NCBI RefSeq assembly: GCF_900110455.1
Contig: NZ_FOIS01000006.1
Coordinates: 24,632-88,631, forward strand
Length of the DNA stretch: 64,000 nt
Reading direction: 5' to 3'
DNA from: Natrinema salifodinae
GTDB lineage: Archaea; Halobacteriota; Halobacteria; Halobacteriales; Natrialbaceae
A program made the position numbers and the translations under genes. Positions 35,260 through 43,850 of the stretch are shown piece by piece. Every line of letters starts with the position of its first letter. Position 1 is the first letter of the stretch. Below the pieces are notes generated by a model. The model ran no database searches. It saw nothing but the letters and a program-made list of their open reading frames with translations, and was not told the DNA's origin.

Positions 35260-36763
35260 CCGAAACTGTGGTGTCCAGTGATGCGGTTACTTTGTATAGC
35301 GATATGGGATATATACGTCCAGTGCCCGACGGCACTTCACTCAAAACATGGTATGTGCTAACGTGAATGTGAGCGGAACCACCGCGATTTCGCGGTCGCA
35401 GAACGCGATTCGGTCCGGCAGACGTGACTCGGTACAGCGGTCTCCGCCCGTTCCCAAGCGGTTCCGGTGGCCCAGACGCTGATCTCCCCTTCGATCGGGA
35501 ACAGACGCGCTCAGTGGGCGTCTGCGCGCGTTTACGATAACCGCTGTCCCGTTCGCTCGGCGTCCGTCTTCACCGTCTGTATGCCTGCGTGCTGGTGTGC
35601 TGATCTCCCGGCGCCGGACCGGGCGCCTAGTCGCCACTTCTCCTTCCTCACGTCTCGAGTCCCCGGTTTTCGTCGCCGCTATCGCAGCCGCGACGGTCTC
35701 CACCTTCGGATCCGTCGAGACCGGGACGGGGTGTTCCGAACGAACCGGATCGTCGAATCGGCGTCCGTGCTCCGACGCCGAGACCGCCACAATCGACTGC
35801 GTATCGCGAGGACGTCGTTCGCCACTGGCACCCGATCGTCACGGCGATTACGACCGGGATACTCGGACGGCGATCTACGAACGGAACGCGAGAATCCAAC
35901 TACCGAAACCAGGCGTCGAGCAGCGACCGTTCCAGACGCTCGCTCCAGTCAGCACTACCGATTCCAGCCATGGACCCGGGCGGGGCCGCGTTGCGTTCCC
36001 TGAGTCTGCTTCCTCGTCAGTAGGTCTCAGTGCTTGGTGTCCGATGCTCGGTGGTAGGGAGGCCAATCCGAACGCGTCGCCGGCCCGATTGCGAGGCCGG
36101 CACCGGACGGTCGTCTCCGATGGCGCGGTTGGCCGTCCAGTTCTCGCAGAGAGTCAAGGAGCGCAACTGATTTTCCTGGCGTTTGATCGGTCTCTCGCCT
36201 TCCTCCACAGCCAAGCCTCCTTCCGCGTTCCGACGCCTTCGAAGAGAGCCGGTCCGGGGCCGGTTCGCCAGGCCGGGAAAGTCGCCACATCGACGGTCCC
36301 GCCGATTCCGCTCGTCCCGACCGGTGCCGGCGAACGGCGTCCGTCGACTCGTTTCGGACTGCCGTGCGTTCGATCGTGATCCGATCGGGGGTGTGGTACC
36401 GAGACCGTACATGACTGACTCGGCGAACCGCGCCGCGCTCGATCGACGGGCAAATCAAGTCGACCTCGCGACTCGGTCGACGGCCAGGCGGTCGTCTCGA
36501 GTGGCAGTCGCCTACTCGATGAGGCGAACAGATGCCCGGCATCGCGACACCGATGGGCCCAGTACGAACTCACCCGCTGTATCTGTATCTCGAATTCTGG
36601 TACTAGACTTACAACATCTTTATCTCAAACGGTAGGACTTAGAGTAAGCTAATCTTATATTCTGGCACCCATTTTGGCGCAAATGATATCCCACAATCTG
36701 AGATAAACATACTTAGCTCGAATAATGGGTAGATTGAATATCGTCGCTGCTAACGGGTTGGGT
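35083..36763. other. 1.7-kb gap without a convincing gene
   Basis: From 35083 to 35340 the DNA is A+T-rich and includes the putative right end of the IS and a GC hairpin (AGTGCC-CGAC-GGCACT, 35321-35336). From 35340 to 36600 it is G+C-rich, but every open frame is basic and Arg/Ser-rich, unlike the acidic haloarchaeal proteome, so none is accepted. From 36600 the DNA is again A+T-rich and carries TTTATCTCA at 36619 inverted to TGAGATAAA at 36699. The last bases hold the promoter of the DUF5805 gene (TTGAATATCG, about 36733). Confidence 0.6.
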
Positions 36764-37162
36764 ATGAGCGATTCGGCGGATACATCTCGAACCGCTGTCA
36801 AGACCTACGTGCCGGCCTACCAGAAAACGGAGTGGCAGTCCCACGCCGACGAGTTCGGGATGAGCCAGAGCGAGTTCGTTCGGACGATGGTCCAGGCCGG
36901 TCGAAAGGGGTTCGAACCCGATTCAGAGGAACCCGATTCTCCGGACGCAGACCCTGGGGGTAACGGCCTCGAAAGACAGGTCCTCGAATTACTCTCCGCT
37001 GACACGTACTCGTGGGAGGAACTCCTCGATGCGGTCTCCGACGACATCGAGTCGCGACTGGACGAGGCCCTCGAGGAACTGCAAGCGAACAACCGGATTC
37101 GATACAGCGGTCGCCACGGCGGGTACACCACGGTCGACGGCGGAGGGGCCGATGGCGACTGA
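36764..37162 (+). CDS. DUF5805 protein, likely ribbon-helix-helix plus winged helix
   Basis: This 132-residue protein has an N-terminal part (AVKTYVPAYQKTEWQSHADE, MSQSEFVRTMVQAGRKG) that looks like a ribbon-helix-helix. The C-terminal part (QVLELLSADTYSWEELLDAV, GHGGY-like end) looks like a small winged helix. In haloarchaea this family sits next to a tyrosine recombinase, as here: the recombinase starts 11 bases before its stop. It probably acts as a DNA-binding partner or regulator (inference). TTGAATATCG at -26 fixes the start at 36764 rather than 36725. Confidence 0.78.
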   Translation: MSDSADTSRTAVKTYVPAYQKTEWQSHADEFGMSQSEFVRTMVQAGRKGFEPDSEEPDSPDADPGGNGLERQVLELLSADTYSWEELLDAVSDDIESRLDEALEELQANNRIRYSGRHGGYTTVDGGGADGD

Positions 37163-38216
37163 CCCCGAATCCGCCGCCGGCGCGTCCGACGGCGTCGACG
37201 ATCCGATCGCGTACTTCCTCGACGACCAGCGCTATCACGGCAAGAGCGAGCAGACGCTCGAGGCCTACGAGCGCATCCTCCGCCGGTTCGAGGCGTTCAT
37301 CGACGAGCGCTTCGGCGTCGACGCAGTCGCGGGGGCCCAACGCCGGGAGTGCATGGCATGGATCCACTCCCTTCGCGGCGAGTTCGAACCCAGTACGATC
37401 GCCACGTACGCGTCCTACCTCAACCGGTTCTACGACTACATGACCCGCGTCGGGGCCTTCGACGACAATCCCATGGGCCTGGTCATGGAGGAACTCCCCG
37501 AGTCGATCGATACGAACCCGACCAGGCGGGACATCTCGGTGCCGGAGATGCGCTCGTTTGTCGGCGGGATCGCCCATCCGCTCGAGCGGGCCGTCGTCGT
37601 CACGCTCCTGAAGACGGGGATGCGCGTCGGAGAACTCTGTAACCTCGACCTGCGGGATCTGCACCTCGAAACGCCGGAACTCGACCTCGAGTGGACGACG
37701 CGGGTCGGTCTCGAGCGGCGGCCGTCATCGCTGTTCGTCGCGGCCGAGCCGGCCCGCGGGACGACCGTCAACGGCGAGGAGCGGACGGCCTCAAACAAGC
37801 GCAAGCGTGAGACGGTCGTCCCCGTCGACGGCGAACTCCGGCGGGTGCTACTCGAGTGGCTGGCAATTCGGCCGGACGCTGTCTCGTCGGCCAGGCCGCT
37901 CTTTCTCGACACTGGCGAGTCGTGGGGACGACGGCTCGAACCGTCCGACGTCCGCTATATCGTCGAGAAACATGCCCGCGATCACGGCTGGTACCGAACC
38001 GGCGGCGGGACCCAGGAGAACGTCACACCCCACTACTTTCGGCACTTCTTCACCACGCATCTGCGGGACCGAACCGGGGACCGAGGGATCGTCCAGTACC
38101 TCCGTGGCGACGTCGCCGGCGACGTGATCGATACCTACACGCACAACTGGGGCGACCGCGTCCGCGAAACCTACCTCGAGCACATCTACACCGTGGCTCG
38201 GCGACCGGTGCAGTGA
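37152..38216 (+). CDS. Tyrosine recombinase (XerC/D-like)
   Basis: This 354-residue protein has a SAM-like core-binding domain (DDQRYHGKSEQTLEAYERIL) and a C-terminal catalytic domain. The catalytic residues are Arg158 in TGMRVGEL, His294 and Arg297 in HYFRHFF, and the nucleophile Tyr329 in DTYTHNW. It may resolve chromosome dimers or mobilise a local element. It overlaps the DUF5805 gene, so the two are coupled. It lies at the right edge of the accessory segment. Confidence 0.9.
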   Translation: MATDPESAAGASDGVDDPIAYFLDDQRYHGKSEQTLEAYERILRRFEAFIDERFGVDAVAGAQRRECMAWIHSLRGEFEPSTIATYASYLNRFYDYMTRVGAFDDNPMGLVMEELPESIDTNPTRRDISVPEMRSFVGGIAHPLERAVVVTLLKTGMRVGELCNLDLRDLHLETPELDLEWTTRVGLERRPSSLFVAAEPARGTTVNGEERTASNKRKRETVVPVDGELRRVLLEWLAIRPDAVSSARPLFLDTGESWGRRLEPSDVRYIVEKHARDHGWYRTGGGTQENVTPHYFRHFFTTHLRDRTGDRGIVQYLRGDVAGDVIDTYTHNWGDRVRETYLEHIYTVARRPVQ

Positions 38217-38303
38217 TCGGCTGGAGTCGGATTCGTTCACCGACTCCCCAAAGGAGTACTACTACCGTAGTAAACTCCATTGGCTGAGAACCGACGAATA
38301 AAT

Positions 38304-38375
38304 CCTATACTGCTATAGGAATATTGGGGGTGACGGCGCTGGAATTCTTCGACGCGAACTCCGCGTTTCACCCCC
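38304..38375. repeat. Nested hairpin and inverted repeat downstream of the recombinase
   Basis: A TCCTATA-CTGC-TATAGGA hairpin (7-bp stem) lies at 38303-38320. GGGGGTGA at 38326-38333 is inverted to TCACCCCC at 38368-38375. Both lie in the 280-base gap after the recombinase gene and could be its terminator or a recombination site. Confidence 0.55.
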
Positions 38376-38497
38376 TGCTCCGTCGTTGCCGCGGTACTTG
38401 GCCCGTTGAGCGGTTTTTGTCGTCCCACTAGCGGCGACCCCCTTCTCCCCGTACTATTATGATATTTCTCGTGGTCGAACAACCGTGACGATTGCTA

Positions 38498-39304
38498 ATG
38501 GTCGATGCTAGCATTCACGTTCTCGATCGCGGCGGCCTCGAGTGCGACATGAACTACATGATGGAAGGGCACGTGCTCGGCACGCACGACGAGCCGAACC
38601 CGGATATCGACTACGGCGAGATCCCGGTCTGGAACCTCGTGATCGAGCACCCCGAGGGGACGATCCTCTGGGACACCGGTTCCCACCACGACGCCGCTGA
38701 CGGCCACTGGCCCGAGGGCCTCGTTCAGGCGTTTTACCCGCACGACGCCCACGAGCATCGGCTCGACGACGATCTGAACGAGGCCGGCTTCGGCGTCGAC
38801 GACATCGATTACGTCTTTCAGACCCACCTACACTTGGACCACGCCGGCGGCCTGGAATTCTTCGCCGGGACGGACGTGCCAGTGTTCGTCCACGAGCGCG
38901 AACTCGAGTTCGCCTACTACAGCGCGAAGACCGACAAGGGAAGCGACGCGTACGTGCTCGAGGACTTCGATCACGACCTGAACTGGCACGTCTTACACCA
39001 GGACCGCGAACGACACTTCGAGGATCTGGAATTCGTCCGATTCCCGGGACACACGCCAGGCCTCACGGGAACGATGATCCACCTCGACGACGAGGGCACG
39101 CTCGTGTTCACCGGCGATCAGGTGTACATGGCGGATAACTTCGAGGAAGAGATCCCGCTCGGGGCGGCCCTCCTGTGGGGGCGGACCGAGTGGATCGAGA
39201 GCCTCCGTCGCATCGAGGCGCTCGAGCGCCGTCACGACGCCGAAGTCGTGTACGGCCACGACCCCGACCAGTTCGACGCCGTGCAGCCGGGGTGGGGGCT
39301 GTGA
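38498..39304 (+). CDS. Lactonase of the metallo-beta-lactamase fold (AttM/AHL-lactonase type)
   Basis: This 268-residue protein has the lactonase motif HLHLDHAGG near 112, a preceding VFQTHLHLDH strand, and FPGHTPGLTG and GDQVYMAD that complete the di-zinc site. The family hydrolyses lactones such as gamma-butyrolactone or acyl-homoserine lactones. It is translationally coupled (GTGA overlap) to an Fe-dependent alcohol dehydrogenase. TTATGATATT lies upstream; the ATG at 38498 follows the GCTA context. Confidence 0.87.
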   Translation: MVDASIHVLDRGGLECDMNYMMEGHVLGTHDEPNPDIDYGEIPVWNLVIEHPEGTILWDTGSHHDAADGHWPEGLVQAFYPHDAHEHRLDDDLNEAGFGVDDIDYVFQTHLHLDHAGGLEFFAGTDVPVFVHERELEFAYYSAKTDKGSDAYVLEDFDHDLNWHVLHQDRERHFEDLEFVRFPGHTPGLTGTMIHLDDEGTLVFTGDQVYMADNFEEEIPLGAALLWGRTEWIESLRRIEALERRHDAEVVYGHDPDQFDAVQPGWGL

Positions 39305-40614
39305 GCTACGATCGATCCGTCTCCGCCGATCCGCACGAACTCGCACCCGAAACCGTCTGGCACGTTCGGATGCCCGAGATTCGCGTCGGTCGGGGCGCGG
39401 TCGCGGAACTGGGCGCCCAACTCGACGATCTGGGCGTCGAATCGAACGCGCGGGGACTGATCGTGACCGACGAGACGCTCGTCGAGATCGGTCACGCGGG
39501 GCGAGTCGCGGACCGCGTCGAAGACGCCGGCTTCGACGTCGACGTCTACGACGGCTCGGAGCGCGAACCGTCGATCGAGGCCGTCGAGGAGTGCATCTCG
39601 TTCGTCCGCGAGGAGATGGGCGAGGACGGCTACGACTTTTATCTCGGGCTCGGCGGCGGGAGCTGTCTCGACACCGCGAAGACGACCCGCGCGATCGTCG
39701 CTAACGGCGGTTCGATCCTCGATTACGTCGCCGAGCCGACCGGCTCGGGCGAACCGCTGACCGAATCCGGCCCGCCGCTCGTACTGCTCCCCACGACGGC
39801 CGGCACGGGATCGGAAATCTCGCCGGTTGCGATCCTCTCCGTCGCGGAGAAGGAGATTAAGGAAGGGATCTCCAGTAATAACGTACGCGCCGACGCCGCG
39901 GTGCTCGACCCGACGCTGACGACGTCGCTCCCGCCGGCACTCACCGCGAAGACGGCGATGGACGCGCTCGGTCACGCCATCGAGGGCTACACGACCCACC
40001 GGTACGACGAGTTACTCCGTCCCGAGAATCCCGCCGACCGGCCGGTCTACGCCGGCCGAACCGGGTTCACGGAACTCTTCAGCGAGAAGGCAATCGACCT
40101 CCTCTCGAGCAACGTTCGCCGGGCCGTCAACAACGGCGACGATCTCGACGCTCGCGAAGCGATGCTGAAAGGGGCCCTGTACGGCGCGATCGCCGGACTG
40201 ACCGCCGGCGCGAGCCTCTGTCACGCGATGGCGTATCCGGTCGGTAACAAGTATCACACCTACCACGGGGAGACGATCGCCGTGCTCACGCCGGCGAGCA
40301 CGCTCGGCTACAACGTCGCCAGCGATCCGGAGCGGTTCGCGGCCATCGCGGACCTGCTCGGCGCGAACACCGACGGCCTGGCCGCGCGCAACGCCGCCGA
40401 TCGAGCGCGCGAGGAGTTCGTGCGTCTCCAGCGAGACGTGAACGTTCTGCCGAGCGGACTGCACGAACTCGCCGGGGTGACCGAGGACGAGATCGATTGG
40501 CTGGCCGAGCGGACGGTCGAGACCCAACAGCGCCTGCTCCGGTGTAATCCGCGGCCGGTAACGAAAGACGACGTCGCGGCCGTCTTCCGCGACTCGCTGC
40601 ACAACTGGGAGTAG
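39301..40614 (+). CDS. Iron-containing alcohol dehydrogenase
   Basis: This 437-residue protein has the Fe-ADH cofactor motif GLGGGSCLDTAK near 117 and a metal site of Asp and His in MDALGHAIEGY, His in CHAMAYPVG and His in YHGETIAVL. It oxidises a primary or hydroxy-acid alcohol. It starts with GTG overlapping the lactonase stop. With the lactonase it could convert a lactone to a hydroxy acid and then to an aldehyde, as in gamma-butyrolactone degradation (inference). Confidence 0.87.
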   Translation: MSYDRSVSADPHELAPETVWHVRMPEIRVGRGAVAELGAQLDDLGVESNARGLIVTDETLVEIGHAGRVADRVEDAGFDVDVYDGSEREPSIEAVEECISFVREEMGEDGYDFYLGLGGGSCLDTAKTTRAIVANGGSILDYVAEPTGSGEPLTESGPPLVLLPTTAGTGSEISPVAILSVAEKEIKEGISSNNVRADAAVLDPTLTTSLPPALTAKTAMDALGHAIEGYTTHRYDELLRPENPADRPVYAGRTGFTELFSEKAIDLLSSNVRRAVNNGDDLDAREAMLKGALYGAIAGLTAGASLCHAMAYPVGNKYHTYHGETIAVLTPASTLGYNVASDPERFAAIADLLGANTDGLAARNAADRAREEFVRLQRDVNVLPSGLHELAGVTEDEIDWLAERTVETQQRLLRCNPRPVTKDDVAAVFRDSLHNWE

Positions 40615-40696
40615 CGGACGACCTGAATCGGAGTCAGAACACAAGAACCGAAACCGAAATCGAGACCGAAACGAGAGCGGAACGGCCAGGCGAACG

Positions 40697-41632
40697 CTAC
40701 GGCTCGACGGCGAGTTCCGTCTCGAGGTCGGCCCCGTTCAACAGCGAGCGGACGAACTCGACCGTCTCGGACGTTTCCGCCGTGTTCTCGAGTAGAACGG
40801 TCTCGCTCGGGAACAATTGCTCGCCGAGCAAGAGCCCGTGGTCGCGGGCGGTCGAGCCGGTGACGGTCAGGTAGACGCCCAGGCCCGCGTCGGCGATGGC
40901 CGCCTCCTCTTCGCGCCCTTCCTCGGGGTACCGGAACTCGATCCCGTCGAGGGTTCCGGTTCCGAGGACGGCCTGGACGAGCCGTTCGTACCGCGGTTCG
41001 ATACACAGCGGTCCCTCGTAGCGCTTGAGGAAGTCCCGATCGAGCGAGCCCGCCGACGGCGCGACCTCGGGCCCGGCCAACAGCGTGTGGTAGACGGTGT
41101 CGCCGAGGCCGGTGACGACGCGGACGTCGGTATCCGCGGGGTCGATCCGAGCGTTGACGTCGGCGATCCGACCGAGCGGCTCCGGCCGGAGCTCGACGAC
41201 CTCCTCGAGAACCAGATCGGCGCTGTCGAACCCCAGCGCGAAGTCGTGGGTGCGGAGCGCGCGGAACGGCTCCTCGCGACCGACGAGCTGGATCGCGGCG
41301 TCCGTGTCGTCGGGCGCGCCGTCGACGTCGGTGAGCGGGATCGTGACGCTATCGAAGACGATCCGGCGCGGTTTCCCGGCACGGTCGTCGCGCACTAGGG
41401 TGTACTCGGGATCGGTCGGATCGGCGACGGTGCTGTAGTCGGCGAGACGATGGTAGACGCCGCGCTCCTCGTCGGGTTCGATCTTTCCCTTCGTGAGTGC
41501 CTTCTCGTGGCGAAGCGTCGACGTAATATCGTCCGCGAGTTCGGGGACGGCGAGCCGGTCCGCGAGTCGGTCGAGCACCGACTCGAGGGGGCGCCCCTTC
41601 CGCGGCACAGCGATCGGTATCGTCTCGCCCAT
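40697..41632 (-). CDS. HisG-like (ATP phosphoribosyltransferase fold) protein
   Basis: This 311-residue protein begins IPIAVPRKGRPLESVLDRLA, like the opening of HisG. It also has the HisG-type FALGFDSADLVLEEV and ADAGLGVYLTVTGSTARDHG, but it carries a roughly 60-residue insert and lacks a clear PRPP loop of the HisG type. A separate hisF lies in the window at 55.3 kb; hisG itself is not seen. The enzyme activity is therefore uncertain. The TTTATCC element at about -28 supports the ATG at 41632. Confidence 0.6.
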   Translation of the reverse strand: MGETIPIAVPRKGRPLESVLDRLADRLAVPELADDITSTLRHEKALTKGKIEPDEERGVYHRLADYSTVADPTDPEYTLVRDDRAGKPRRIVFDSVTIPLTDVDGAPDDTDAAIQLVGREEPFRALRTHDFALGFDSADLVLEEVVELRPEPLGRIADVNARIDPADTDVRVVTGLGDTVYHTLLAGPEVAPSAGSLDRDFLKRYEGPLCIEPRYERLVQAVLGTGTLDGIEFRYPEEGREEEAAIADAGLGVYLTVTGSTARDHGLLLGEQLFPSETVLLENTAETSETVEFVRSLLNGADLETELAVEP

Positions 41633-41707
41633 CGACCGGTTCTCCACCGGCGACGGATAAACGAGTTGTGTTTCCGGAACGGTCGTCCGTCGCCCGCGTC
41701 CGTCGGC

Positions 41708-43771
41708 TCAGTCCGAGAACATCGAGCCGAGCTGGTCGCGCCACTCCTGGATGTCCGTTACGTCCGCACGGACGTCGTCGAGTTCGTCCTCGACCGTTTC
41801 CAGATCGTCCGCGACGGACTCGACGTCCGCTTCGACGGCGTCGACGTCGTCCGCGACGTCCGAGAGGTCTCCCTCGATCGTCTCGACGGTGTCCTCGACC
41901 CCCGCGAGGTCGTCCGTCACCGTTTCAACGTCGTCGTCGACCGTCTCGATGTCGTCCGCGAGGTCGTCGACTGTCGTCTCGACTGCGTCGACGTCGTCGG
42001 AAACCTCGCTCAACCCCTCTTCGAGGTCGGCGTTCCAGTCGGTGAGATGGTTCACGTCGCCGTCGAGTTCGTCGATCCGGGACGCCGTGCCCTCGAGCCG
42101 ATCGTCGAGCGACGCGACGTCGGCCTCGAGCGCCTCGATGTTGCCCTGAAGCTCCTCGATGAGTTGCGCGCCGGTGCCGTTCTCCTCGAGGAACGTCTCG
42201 AGCGCTTCGGTGTAGGCGGCGACCTCATCGACGGAGGACTGAAGGTGTTCGACCTTCGCGATGTCGGGCCCCGCGGGCTCGAGGTCCAGTTCGTCCTGCA
42301 GGGCCTCGAGATCGTCGTCGTCGACCGTCCCTTCGCGGATCTCGGTGGCCAGGCGGGCCGCGATCGACCCTTCGAGTTCGGACACGGACGGCGACACCGG
42401 AGCCGGGTCCGGTTCCGGCTCGGCCGGTTCGGTTTCGATCGGTTCGTCGGCGTCGTCGGGTTCGGGAGCCGTCGCGGTCTCGGGGTCGTCCTCGACTGCG
42501 GGTGCGTCAGACTCGGTGTCGGCCGGATCAGTGTCCGCCGGGGTGGCAGGGGCAGACGGTTCGGAGTCTCCACCGACCGAGTCGGTCGCCGTCGATTCGT
42601 CGGCGATCACGGTCTCGTCGTCGGCCGTCACGTCGTCGTCGACGTCGACATCCGCTCCGTCCTCGGCGGCCGCGCCGTCGTTCGCACCGCCTGGCGCGTT
42701 GGATTCGGAATCCGAGTCGGCCGGTTCGGCCGCCGGGTCCGGTTCGTCGTCCGCGGCCGACTCGATCGATCGGTCGGGCGCCGAGTCCGGGTCGGATCCG
42801 GAGTCGTCTACGTCCGGTTGGAGTTCGAGTTCGGTCCCCGATTCGCTGTCCGTTTCGCCGTCGCTATCCTCGGTGTCCGCGGCCGCCGAGCCGTCGAGAT
42901 CGAGGTCGATTTCCGGTTCGCGCTCCGCGGTGTCGGCCTCGTCCGCGTCGGGTTCGTCCCCGACGATGTCGTCGGTATCTTCCGTTTCGGTTCCGAGATC
43001 GAGGTCGACGCTCGGTTCGGCGGCCGCGTCGTCGGTCTCGTCGGACTCCGGAACCCCGTCTTCTTCGAATTCGAGGTCGATGTTCGACGGTTCGCCGCCC
43101 GCATCCGTGTCTTCGTCTGCGTCTGCGTCCGCGTCCGCGTCGACCAGCCCGGAATCGACGTCGCCGAGATCGAGGTCGAGTCCGCCGTCGTCCGCGTCGT
43201 CGGTCGCCGGCTCGTCGGCAGCGGCCGCGGGCTCATCCCGAACCGCCTGGCCGCTGTCGTCGCTGGCACCGTCGGCTTCGAGCCCTGGAACCGAGTCCGA
43301 CTCACCGGCGATCATGTCCTTGACGGCCTGCGTGCGGTCTTCGGAGACGATGGAGCCGATGACCTCGTCGTCGACTTCGGCGGCTCCCGATTCGCCGTCG
43401 TCGTCGGGGCTGAGTTCGACGATTGCCGGTTCGGTGAGGAACTCGGCGGCCCGGCTTTCGTCGGTGAGTTGGATGCCGTAGACCGTCTCGAGTCGCTCGT
43501 TGGGCTGGAGGGTCGTCGTGAACTCGACGTGGTTGTCCTGGTAGGCCGTCCAGTCGTCACTGCGGTAGTCGGGGTGGAACCCGACTTTGTCCATCGGGAA
43601 CGATTCGGGGATGTCCTCGGAGAGTTGAAACGTGACCGGGTCGTCGCGGTCCGATTCGATCTGGAATCGGATCACGGGGACGGGGAACTCGTCCGATGAG
43701 AACGTCTTCCGGACGGTCACCCCGTTAGCGCTGACCTCGATCACGTCGTCCGCGTCGGCGGTGCTGCTCAT
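41708..43771 (-). CDS. Acidic protein with long C-terminal coiled coil
   Basis: This 687-residue protein has three parts. An N-terminal domain of about 130 residues (VIEVSANGVTVRKTFSSDEF, FHPDYRSDDWTAYQDNHVEF) has no family I can name. The middle, about 130-430, is Asp/Glu/Ser/Thr-rich low complexity. The C-terminus, from about 560, has regular 7-residue repeats with Val/Leu/Ile at fixed spacing, giving a long coiled coil. It may be a scaffold or cell-structure protein. TTTATAG at about -28 supports the start. Confidence 0.78.
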   Translation of the reverse strand: MSSTADADDVIEVSANGVTVRKTFSSDEFPVPVIRFQIESDRDDPVTFQLSEDIPESFPMDKVGFHPDYRSDDWTAYQDNHVEFTTTLQPNERLETVYGIQLTDESRAAEFLTEPAIVELSPDDDGESGAAEVDDEVIGSIVSEDRTQAVKDMIAGESDSVPGLEADGASDDSGQAVRDEPAAAADEPATDDADDGGLDLDLGDVDSGLVDADADADADEDTDAGGEPSNIDLEFEEDGVPESDETDDAAAEPSVDLDLGTETEDTDDIVGDEPDADEADTAEREPEIDLDLDGSAAADTEDSDGETDSESGTELELQPDVDDSGSDPDSAPDRSIESAADDEPDPAAEPADSDSESNAPGGANDGAAAEDGADVDVDDDVTADDETVIADESTATDSVGGDSEPSAPATPADTDPADTESDAPAVEDDPETATAPEPDDADEPIETEPAEPEPDPAPVSPSVSELEGSIAARLATEIREGTVDDDDLEALQDELDLEPAGPDIAKVEHLQSSVDEVAAYTEALETFLEENGTGAQLIEELQGNIEALEADVASLDDRLEGTASRIDELDGDVNHLTDWNADLEEGLSEVSDDVDAVETTVDDLADDIETVDDDVETVTDDLAGVEDTVETIEGDLSDVADDVDAVEADVESVADDLETVEDELDDVRADVTDIQEWRDQLGSMFSD

Positions 43772-43850
43772 ATGGAGCCAACGTTACCATACCATTACTA
43801 TAAATCGTACGGACAAGTCAAATCCGGCTCACGAGGTACCGCCTCGACGA

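Noticed and set aside
35597..36379. 260-residue plus-strand frame in the gene-free GC-rich gap
   Set aside because: It is basic and Ser/Arg/Pro-rich, unlike haloarchaeal proteins, with no promoter or domain.
41450..43699. 749-residue open frame on the plus strand
   Set aside because: It is the antisense shadow of the acidic coiled-coil gene, Arg/Val/Gly-rich with no domain. G+C-rich codons keep the opposite strand open.
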